Below are positions 1 to 7,200 of a stretch of DNA of 10,857 nucleotides, in pieces. The DNA lies in NCBI GenBank assembly GCA_003565035.1, contig PXDP01000227.1, forward strand, positions 1 through 10,857, in the 5' to 3' direction. The notes under the pieces were generated by a model. That model made no database searches and was not told the origin of the DNA. It saw only the letters and a program-made list of their open reading frames with translations. The DNA comes from PVC group bacterium (GTDB taxonomy: Bacteria > Verrucomicrobiota > Kiritimatiellia > SS1-B-03-39 > UBA6053). Numbering within the stretch: position 1 is the first letter of the stretch; each line of letters begins with the position of its first letter. The translations under genes and the position numbers were made by a program.

Positions 1-1810
1 CGGGATGTTCGAGAGCGTTGCGGCTGGGAAGGCCCAATGCGGCGGCGACCGCTTCGGCGCGGGGACGCTGGGCATCGTCGCGCACAAAGATGCCGATCTC
101 CACCGGACGCAGTCCCGCGTCCAGATGCTCTTGAATCCAGGCGGCCACGGTGTCGCTTTCCTCCTCCTCGCTCTTGCAGACCCTGACCGCCGGTTCGGGT
201 CCGTTGAACACGGAGACGGTGCCTTTGCGTGATTCCGTGTTGCCGTCCACGTCGCTGAGTTCGCTGGAAAGCAGGCGGTCCGCCTGACGGCGGATCTGAT
301 GGGAGGTGCGGTAGTTGACCCGCAGGGTGGTGGAGCGTCCGCGCACATCCACGCCCAGGGCGGCCCAGGAAAAGGGACTGCGGAAAATGCGCTGGCCCAA
401 ATCCCCGGCGAAATACAGGGCGTTGTCGCGGTTCCCGCCCAATGCCGCCACCAGGCGAAGCTCCTGCACCCCGATGTCCTGGGCTTCGTCGATCACCAGA
501 TGCTGATACGGTGACTTCCCCTCCTTTGCATACAAATCCGCCAGCCGCGCGTAGAGGGTGGCGAGGGTGCAAAGGCCTTCCGCCTCCAGTTCCGCCTGCA
601 GACGGGCGAAGACCTCCCACAGGCGTTCCCGCTGAGCTTCAGACAGACGGGTTTTGCGTCCCAATCGTTTCACGTCGCGGTAGTCCTCCCAGGTCTTTAC
701 CTGCCAGGCATCCACGATCTGATTCCATTCCTCCCAGAGAAAATGCGGCGTGAAGCGCGATTCCGTCATGTCTTTGGCCGTGCGGGCGAGTCGCTTGCGG
801 ATGTTTTCGGGATCCGCGGTGCGGCGAATCCCCAGGCGGGCCCGGCCCAACCGCAGGGCCACCGGCTCCAGCGGCTCCACGTCCAGACGTTCCGCCAGAC
901 GCGGAGTGGAATGGATCAGACGGTGCAGTCGAATCCGCAGGGCGTCGGCCAGCGGAGCGGAAAAGGTGGTCAGCAACACCCGCGCGTCCGGGTCGCGTTT
1001 GGCCAGCCACACGGCCCGGTGCAGGGCCACGATGGTTTTGCCGGTGCCGGCGCTGCCCGCCACCCGCGCAGGACCGTTGTGATCCCGCTGCACCAGCTCG
1101 CGCTGGGCCGGATGCAGGAAAATCGTCCATTTCTCCCAGGGAAATTCCAGGGCCGCCTCCAAGGCTTCTTTGTCCTCCATCACCCGGAAACGACTTTGTG
1201 CGTCCGGATGCGCGAAGGCATCCACGTCCGGGTCAATCACCTCCGCCGCTTTCGGTTTTCCGCCGGTGGCCAGTTCCAGCAGGGCCTCCGCCGCCTCCCG
1301 CGGCAAACGCTCCGCGAGGATCAGCAACGCATCCTCATTGGCCGCCTTCACATCCACCAGCCATTCCGCCGGAACCCCGTAGCCCAGCAATTCCGCATCC
1401 GAACGGTCCGCGAAGAGCGGCGGTTTCGGAGGAGGCGAGGTTTTCTCCGGCACATAGACCGGGACCATAATTTCCCGCACCATCTCCCGCACTTCCACCA
1501 ATTGCGCCGCCCCGGTGGTCGGATGACGCTCCAGCTTGCGCCGCTCCGCCCAGGCATAGGCCTCGTCGTGATGCCCCACGTAACAGAGCAGCAGACTCGC
1601 CTCCGAACGGTGCAAAATAATGCGCAGATCCCGGCTCACCCGCACCGACCAGAACTGCTTGTCCTTCGCCCCCTCCAGCCGATGCAGTTTCATCCCCGGA
1701 TTCGCCGGATTAATCTGCAGGTCAAAGGCGGTGGTTTTGACCGATTTCTGCTCCTCGCCTGTGAGGCGGGCGAGGCTGTCGGTAAAGGTGTCGGCGAGGA
1801 GGAAGGTCAT
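1..1810 (-). CDS. RelE-like domain fused to UvrD/Rep-type SF1 helicase, 3' end outside window
   Basis: The minus strand is open without a stop from the ATG at 1810 to the left edge (603 codons), so the C-terminus is missing. Residues 1-90 look like a RelE/ParE/HigB-type toxin fold (FWSVRVSRDLRIIL at 53-66, then HDEAYAWAERR at 81-91). Helicase motifs follow: Q-motif-like LHPAQ at 232-236, Walker A GSAGTGKT at 252-259 (bases 1034-1057), Walker B/motif II VIDEAQD at 439-445, motif III-like FAGDLGQRIF at 467-476 and motif IV-like LRVNYRTSHQI at 496-506. The expected role is ATP-driven DNA translocation or unwinding; the N-terminal domain may act on RNA or be a regulatory relic. The start is supported by homology of its first 22 residues with the remnant at 2404-2511. 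I see no good Shine-Dalgarno. The gene is GC-rich, unlike the two genes upstream. A stand-alone housekeeping-like helicase is the alternative to a defence role. Confidence 0.9.
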   Translation of the reverse strand, partial: MTFLLADTFTDSLARLTGEEQKSVKTTAFDLQINPANPGMKLHRLEGAKDKQFWSVRVSRDLRIILHRSEASLLLCYVGHHDEAYAWAERRKLERHPTTGAAQLVEVREMVREIMVPVYVPEKTSPPPKPPLFADRSDAELLGYGVPAEWLVDVKAANEDALLILAERLPREAAEALLELATGGKPKAAEVIDPDVDAFAHPDAQSRFRVMEDKEALEAALEFPWEKWTIFLHPAQRELVQRDHNGPARVAGSAGTGKTIVALHRAVWLAKRDPDARVLLTTFSAPLADALRIRLHRLIHSTPRLAERLDVEPLEPVALRLGRARLGIRRTADPENIRKRLARTAKDMTESRFTPHFLWEEWNQIVDAWQVKTWEDYRDVKRLGRKTRLSEAQRERLWEVFARLQAELEAEGLCTLATLYARLADLYAKEGKSPYQHLVIDEAQDIGVQELRLVAALGGNRDNALYFAGDLGQRIFRSPFSWAALGVDVRGRSTTLRVNYRTSHQIRRQADRLLSSELSDVDGNTESRKGTVSVFNGPEPAVRVCKSEEEESDTVAAWIQEHLDAGLRPVEIGIFVRDDAQRPRAEAVAAALGLPSRNALEHP

Positions 1811-1817
1811 GGTGGAT

Positions 1818-1837
1818 GTAAAAAATTAGTTTTTTAC
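1818..1837. promoter_or_regulatory. A/T inverted repeat just before the helicase start
   Basis: GTAAAAAA-TTAG-TTTTTTAC is a perfect 8-base inverted repeat with a 4-base centre. It lies 7 bases upstream of the helicase ATG, where a ribosome-binding site would be expected. In RNA it is a weak A/U hairpin. It could be an operator or a translation-modulating stem. The function is inferred from position only. Confidence 0.45.
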
Positions 1838-1894
1838 CTTTATGGCAGCCCGGAAGGGTGGGACCCTCGGTTCCTGGGATCTGCACTTCTTCAC

Positions 1895-1928
1895 AACGCC
1901 TCCAGGTTCAACACCTCGGGGGCGTTTT
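1895..1928 (+). terminator. Stable hairpin with U-rich tail, terminator-like on the plus strand
   Basis: On the plus strand AACGCCTCC-AGGT pairs with ACCT-(bulged C)-GGGGGCGTT around the loop TCAAC, with one G-T wobble. TTCGTTTT follows. That shape is a rho-independent terminator for plus-strand transcripts, but no plus-strand gene lies upstream in the window. On the minus strand there is no U-tract, so there it would act as a leader hairpin between the ankyrin and helicase genes. It may also belong to a dispersed structured repeat together with the GGGTGGGACCC motif near 1857-1867. Confidence 0.45.
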
Positions 1929-1979
1929 CGTTTTGAGATCATCTGTTTTAAGTGCCGACCGAATTTTGCATGTATGGTA

Positions 1980-2378
1980 TTAAACTCTGTCACGGAACTT
2001 AACCTCCTTCGCTTTTTCACATGCATCGTAAAATGAATCCATCATACGTTCTTTAGCCGAAGGACCATCCTTGCCGATAGCTCCATGAGTCTTGAGTAAT
2101 TCGACTGTGCTTCTACAGTTGTTGTATTTAGCCAAATCGAGTGCCGTGTCACCATTGTTGTCCGTAACGTTGATATCTGCCCCGTATTTGACAAGTTTCT
2201 CAATTATAGCATCATAGCCATTTTCAGCCGCAACGATAAGAGCTGTCTCGCCATTTTCATTTGTGATATTAGGATTAGCCCCACCCATTAAAATAGAGCA
2301 CACGAGATCATAGTCACCTCCGTAGGCGGCTGTCACTAACGCATCAGGATCATTTATGTGTATTGGTAAATCACTCAC
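1980..2378 (-). CDS. Small ankyrin-repeat protein
   Basis: This is a 132-residue protein with about three ankyrin repeats: a degenerate one at about 11-40, and clear ones at 42-73 (NGETALIVAAENGYD, then GADINVTD) and 75-103 (NGDTALDLAKYNN, then THGA). A charged helical tail follows (about 106-132). I see no signal peptide or membrane segment, so it is probably a cytosolic protein-binding adaptor. The GTG start at 2378 is chosen because GGAGGG lies 3 bases upstream; the overlapping ATG one frame away meets TGA at once. It sits between the OLD nuclease and the helicase, and follows the broken helicase-start copy by 25 bases. A role as partner, inhibitor or sensor for one of these enzymes is only inferred from position. 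Its base composition is AT-rich like the OLD gene, suggesting they arrived together. Confidence 0.88.
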   Translation of the reverse strand: MSDLPIHINDPDALVTAAYGGDYDLVCSILMGGANPNITNENGETALIVAAENGYDAIIEKLVKYGADINVTDNNGDTALDLAKYNNCRSTVELLKTHGAIGKDGPSAKERMMDSFYDACEKAKEVKFRDRV

Positions 2379-2381
2379 ATT

Positions 2382-2387
2382 CCCTCC
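2382..2387 (-). promoter_or_regulatory. Shine-Dalgarno for the ankyrin gene
   Basis: Minus-strand GGAGGG lies 3 bases before the GTG at 2378. It decides for GTG, since the ATG at 2380 is followed directly by a TGA stop. Confidence 0.7.
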
Positions 2388-2403
2388 AAACAGTAAAATG
2401 ATT

Positions 2404-2511
2404 TTAAAATATCAGCAAAAGAACAATCGTGCTAACCATGGTTTTTTTCCATTTCCCTCCTGAAGCTTCGGCAAGAATGTCACTAAAGGTATGGTCGAGA
2501 AGGAAAGTCAT
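2404..2511 (-). pseudogene. Truncated copy of the RelE-helicase gene start
   Basis: A 35-codon frame starts with an ATG overlapping the OLD stop (ATGA) and ends at TAA. Its first residues, MTFLLDHTFSDILAEASG, match the start of the downstream helicase, MTFLLADTFTDSLARLTG, at 11 of 18 positions, and the first 42 bases match at about 32 positions by hand alignment. After about residue 22 the similarity is lost and the frame ends in a hydrophobic tail (TMVSTIVLLLIF). It is therefore best read as the 5' end of a paralogous RelE/UvrD-like gene whose body was lost. A small functional peptide is possible but less likely. The ATGA overlap suggests the complete gene was once translationally coupled to the OLD gene. 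Confidence 0.7.
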
Positions 2512-4262
2512 TGTTCAATTAAACGCAATGTCGAAATAATCTTATCGAGTGTTGGCTTGACCCCGCTAAGAGTTTGAGGTAAATCAGATTCTTCGGACGA
2601 AATAACATAAGAAGAAAAATCATCTTTGCATGTTTTCTTTACCCTTTTTAAAGCGTATCTTTGAAGTTTTTCATCCCCAACTTTTCCAACAATGAAATCA
2701 GTAAAAGTGCAATTGTAATCATCAAAGCCATATATATCTAAAATACCAGGTCTATTTTCAAGCCATCCATTTATCTCAGCATGATCCCAAATGTCCGGAT
2801 CAAAAAGATCCTCGATTTCAAAAGGAATCTTAAAACTCGAAAGAACAAGCTTTAAAGTATCGGATGGCTCCAAAAACATGCAATACCAGTTCTTAGGTTT
2901 TTTATCCTTTAGTGCTTCCGTGACCTTTTTCTTTACAACAACAGCACCCGGATCTTTGTCGAAAAGCCCAATTGCTAAAGCGCTTCCTCGCATATGACAC
3001 CATGCAGTCAGCATATCATGCACCCAATTGTAGCCCGCAGCTTGCTCAGCCTTCACCTCAAAAGAATCGACTAGACTGGGATAATATATAGATACGGCCT
3101 TATCTAGAATAATTTTATCTGATACGCCCTCAACAAAACATACAGGCTTGTTAAAATCCTTTAAACTTGTAGCGTTTTCCCTCAACATCCTTATCTCTTC
3201 GAAAGCTCTATCTAAATATGGCTGAACAATTGGAGTCATTCCAACCGAATCATCTAAGACGGAAATTTCACTTTCAGAAATAGTTTTAATTTTCGACAGA
3301 CCTAAATCTGAGTCCCGATGTACCGAAAAAACAGATGTTTCAACTTTATCAGACTTCAAGCATCTCGAGTAAAATGCTGGAGAATGAGTAGATATAAAAA
3401 TCTGAATATTCTTTGCCTCCAAAATCATTCTTTCAGCCAGTTCAATACAGTTCAACATTTCCAAGCTATTTTCCGGCTCCTCATACGCCCACAAAGTTAC
3501 CGTTTTTGGCCTTCCTGGCGCACTTAAAGTCTCTGCCTGCTTTGCAAGCCACTTTAAAATAATAGGAATATGGCGGGTTTTGATACCATCACCCCTTTGG
3601 TCGAGTGAAACTTTGTTTCCATTTAATTCACCTGAAAATTCTAGTCTACCAAACAGATCGCGCAAATCGGCGGGGAGTTCGATGCTTGAATCAAAACCAA
3701 GCTGGCTAGATATTTCCCCAATTATGTCAGTAGTATGCTCATTAATGCTTCTTGTAAATGTCTCTGCTGCAGATCTAACCTTCTCCTCAACTGTCTGCTC
3801 AAGCATGTCATGAAGCTTAGCTAATAAACCTGAAAAATATTCTGGATCTTTTATTGCGGGTACATAATCCAGTCTGGCATAATGTAATAACGCCGGTGCT
3901 TTGCTATAGCTGCTTATTTTTGTGTTATCTGAGTATATCATTCTTTCAGAATGCAAACCGCTTCTGCGCCAAGTTTTTACCCATCGAATACGCTTTTTGT
4001 CAGAAAATGATTTTGGCAAAAAAACTATCAAAGTAATTTCAATTTGCGGTGCTTTTTTAATAATTTCATCAGCAGCATAGCAGTAGTCTTTGTCCCAGTT
4101 TAACTGATACCCATTATCGTGGTTAAAGAACAGATCTAATGCTCGAAGAAAATTAGATTTGCCAGCATCATTTTTACCAACAAAAACGTTAATGTCAGAA
4201 ACTTCTACAGTTTCATTTTTAAAGCTTCGAAAATTTTTAATAGTTACCTTTTCAATTTTCAT
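2508..4262 (-). CDS. OLD-family ATP-dependent nuclease (ABC-type ATPase plus TOPRIM)
   Basis: This is a 584-residue protein with the N-terminal ABC/SMC-like ATPase of OLD-type enzymes: Walker A GKNDAGKS at 29-36, signature-like SLDQRGDGIK at 219-228, Walker B with acidic pair WAYEEPENS at 258-266 and the H-loop ISTHSP at 290-295. A C-terminal TOPRIM nuclease follows, with FVEGVSDK at 376-383 (catalytic Glu378) and the acidic DKD at 435-437 in GLFDKDPG. OLD proteins, including GajA of Gabija, use this layout to cut DNA. The ATG at 4262 lies one base after the mod TAG. AAGG inside the last mod codons gives a ribosome-binding site with 6-base spacing, so translation is probably coupled to mod. 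The gene is strongly AT-rich (20 G+C of 60 at 3241-3300) against about 37 of 60 in res and conserved mod samples, a sign of separate acquisition. The length is close to GajA-type proteins, but which OLD class it belongs to cannot be settled here. Confidence 0.92.
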   Translation of the reverse strand: MKIEKVTIKNFRSFKNETVEVSDINVFVGKNDAGKSNFLRALDLFFNHDNGYQLNWDKDYCYAADEIIKKAPQIEITLIVFLPKSFSDKKRIRWVKTWRRSGLHSERMIYSDNTKISSYSKAPALLHYARLDYVPAIKDPEYFSGLLAKLHDMLEQTVEEKVRSAAETFTRSINEHTTDIIGEISSQLGFDSSIELPADLRDLFGRLEFSGELNGNKVSLDQRGDGIKTRHIPIILKWLAKQAETLSAPGRPKTVTLWAYEEPENSLEMLNCIELAERMILEAKNIQIFISTHSPAFYSRCLKSDKVETSVFSVHRDSDLGLSKIKTISESEISVLDDSVGMTPIVQPYLDRAFEEIRMLRENATSLKDFNKPVCFVEGVSDKIILDKAVSIYYPSLVDSFEVKAEQAAGYNWVHDMLTAWCHMRGSALAIGLFDKDPGAVVVKKKVTEALKDKKPKNWYCMFLEPSDTLKLVLSSFKIPFEIEDLFDPDIWDHAEINGWLENRPGILDIYGFDDYNCTFTDFIVGKVGDEKLQRYALKRVKKTCKDDFSSYVISSEESDLPQTLSGVKPTLDKIISTLRLIEQ

Positions 4263-4263
4263 G

Positions 4264-7200
4264 CTAAACCTTAAATACTTTCATCACCTCATCGCCGAGG
4301 TGGTTGATGATTTTGATGGCGATGCGGTGGTTTTGGGGTTTGGGGAAAGGGCGGGAGACGGGGGAGTTGAGGGTGGCCCAGGCTTCTTCGTTGATTTCGG
4401 CTTTGAGGGTGGTTTTGAGGGCTTTGTAGGGATCGTTCTGTCCGAGGAAGTAGGCGTGGCGGACGAAGAAGCTTTCTTCGTTGTAGTCGGTGTCCAGGAA
4501 CCAGCAGGCGATGCCTTCGGGGCCGTCGCTGCGGATTTCGCCGGTGTTGGGATGGAAGACGTCCACGCCGTGGACGGTGACTTGTGCATGGTGGCTTGTG
4601 GTTAGTGTGAGGGGGAAGTCGCTCTTTCTCAGCGTCTCGATGCCAGCGAGCGCTTGAGTCCGCCAAGCATTTTGCTCAGTGTGTCGGAAGCTTCGGTCAG
4701 GTTCGTCAGATCCTCCTGGCTCAGCATTCCCAGCCTGTGGGCCAGCAGCAGTTGGGTCTCCACCTCCGCCAGTGAGCCGCTGGCCACGCTCAGCATCTGC
4801 AGGAACTCCCCCGTCCCCGTCCTGGCCGCCCCTTCCGCGATGTTGGAGGGCACCGACACCGCCGCCCTGCGGATCTGACTGGTCAGCCCGAATCGCTCCT
4901 CGCTGGGAAAGTTTTTTGAAACCCGGTAGATCTCCTCCACCCATTCGATTGATTTCTTCCAGACTTCCAAGTCCCGATAACTCTTTAACGCTGTCATAAT
5001 GTGCAATCATCCTACCGTCCCTAGCCACCAGCCACAAGCCACAAACCACCTCCACATCCGGTTCGCCGAATATGACGAAGAGGTTGCCTTTGCCGGTGTT
5101 CTTGAGGTCGCCGGCCATGTGCAGGTCGGCGTTCATGGTGGCTTTGAGCACGGGGAGTCCGCCGAGGTTGTTGAAGTCGGTGGTGTGGGCCTCGTAGCTG
5201 AAGGCGCAGGAGATGAGCAGGTCGAACCCGCCCTCGGCCGCCTCGCGGGCGGCGGTGACGAGGTCCACGCGGGTGACGGTGCCGAACTCGGGGCCGATGA
5301 AGATGGCGGCGCGTTTGGTTTTGCCGTTCTCTTTGTTGCCCTCGGTGTAGCGGCCTTCGGCACAGACGTAGCCTCCGGGCCATTCCTGGAGGGAGAAGAA
5401 GTCGATCTTGTCCTGCTTGTGGGCCTGCTGCACCCCGGCGCTGCGCAGGGTGTCGAGTATGGTGCCGACGTAGTCCTTGCCGTAGGCCTTGCCGGTTTCG
5501 GCGACATTGTCGATCAGCTCGTCGTTCTCGTCCAGTCCCAGCACGCGGTGGGGGGAGAGGGATTCGACGGTGAAGGGACCGGCCACGCGGACGGTCTTTT
5601 TGTCTTCGTAGGGTTTGTCGTAAAGGAATTCAAAGTCGGCCTTGGCGGCTATGGAGGCATCTATTTCGCGCTGGCGCGCGATCCTCAAGTCCCAGAAGGA
5701 CTTGAGGAGGTGGCTGGTGGGTAGTGGTTGGTGGTTGGTGGCTGGTGGGTTGTGGCTGGTGGGTTGTGATTTGTGGGTTGTGGCTGGTGGGTTGTGGTTG
5801 ACCCAGTCTTCCGGGAGTTCCCTGGGGAACTCCCATTCCTCAAGGGTTTTCTCCAAGCCACAAGCCACTGACAACTTCTCACGCAAAGGAGCAAGCTCCT
5901 GCTCGAAACGCTCCCAGATGACATCGATTTCGCTGTTGTTGGCGATGGATTTGAGGGTGATGTGGGGGACGCGTTCGTACACGAAACCCTGGCGGATGTC
6001 GTTTTTCACCGGCTGGCTGGAGGGAATGCTGCGGGCGATGTCAGCTTCTTTCTTTTGACCCTCCCGGCTGTCGGCCAGCAGGTAGTAGGGATAACGAGCC
6101 CCCATGATGCGTGCCCGCGCCAGGGCCAGCGCAACCCGCGATGTGTCAACCGTGATCCAGCGCCGCCCCCACTGCTCCGCCACATAGGCGGTGGTCCCGG
6201 AACCGCAAGTGGGGTCGAGGACCAGGTCGCCGGGGTCGGTGGCCATGAGGATACAGCGTTCGATTAATCTTTGAGCTGTTTGTACTACATAAACTTTGGA
6301 TTCTGCAAAACCTGTGAAGAGCACATCTCTCCATAAATTATTAATTGGCGAAACGCTGAAATCATAAAGGTAACGACGGTACATTAAAGTGTTGCCAATA
6401 GGTTTTAATCGCAAACTTTTCCTTAACCTTTCCATTCCTACAAAATTTGTTTTCCAGCCGCCTTTCTTAGGCGTAAATATTTTATTTTCTATATCTACAC
6501 CAAATTGAGTAGACTCAACTCCGGTTGGACTTGTTAGGTTATCTGATGCGAAAACATCAGAACGATCAAACTCATCTGAAGTTTGCAGTCTCCCATCTTC
6601 AAATAATGTTCTGTTCCTAATGTTGACGTATTGCGTAGTACCTTCCTCACCTAATATTTTTTCACGATAGATTTGCCTGTATTTAATTTTAGATTTTGTT
6701 TTCGAAAACCAAACCACGTAATCCATCACACCAGCAAGTACATCAGTGCCAATTGAGGGACTACCGGCTCCAGATGTTTTTTGAACCTGGATTAATGAAC
6801 AAAAATTATCCTCCCCAAACACTTCATCCATGACCGCGCGGACGCGGTGGACGTTTTCATCGCCGATCTGGACGAAGATGGAGCCGGAGTCGGTGAGCAG
6901 GTCACGGGCGACGGTGAGGCGGTCGCGGAGGTAGGTGAGGTAGGAGTGGATGCCGTCGCGCCAGGTGTCGCGGAAGGCTTTGACCTGTTCGGGCTCGCGG
7001 GTGATGTGGTCGGCCTTGCCGTCTTTGACGTCTCGGGAGGTGGTGGACCACTGGAAGTTGGAGTTGAATTTGATGCCGTAGGGGGGATCGAAGTAGATGC
7101 ACTGGACCTTGCCGCGGAGGCCCTCGCGTTCGGCGAGCGACGCCATGACCTGCAGGGAGTCGCCGAGGATCATGCGGTTGGACCAGTTCTGGTCGTGGGC

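Larger units (their letters stand above)
4591..5050 (-). mobile_element. Four-helix-bundle gene insert with inverted heptamer arms, inside mod
   Basis: The insert separates FGEPDVEV from QVTVHGVDVFHPN, stretches that I expect to be nearly adjacent in uninterrupted relatives. Its ends are degenerate heptamers in opposite orientation: GTGGCTT GTGGTTA GTGTGAG at 4591-4611 and AGCCACC AGCCACA AGCCACA AACCACC at 5023-5050 on the plus strand. The only gene inside is the four-helix-bundle protein at 4629-4997. The insert keeps the mod frame open. No transposase is present, so movement would need help in trans or recombination through the repeats. Exact ends cannot be fixed without an empty-site homologue. 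Confidence 0.65.

Noticed and set aside
1891..1930. tRNA fragment or integron attC site
   Set aside because: GGTTCAA resembles a T-loop, but no acceptor, D or anticodon arms pair around it. No proper attC core sites or integrase are visible.
743..1936. 397-codon plus-strand open frame
   Set aside because: It is antisense to the helicase, whose minus-strand frame has a full set of SF1 motifs. The plus-strand product is Arg/Gln/His-rich with no recognisable domain, as expected for a shadow in GC-rich DNA.
4999..5724. 241-codon plus-strand open frame
   Set aside because: Antisense to conserved mod codons; low-complexity Val/Gly/Glu product without motifs.
5711..5868. CRISPR-like array
   Set aside because: Units are contiguous degenerate 14-mers without unique spacers, and there are no cas genes in the window.
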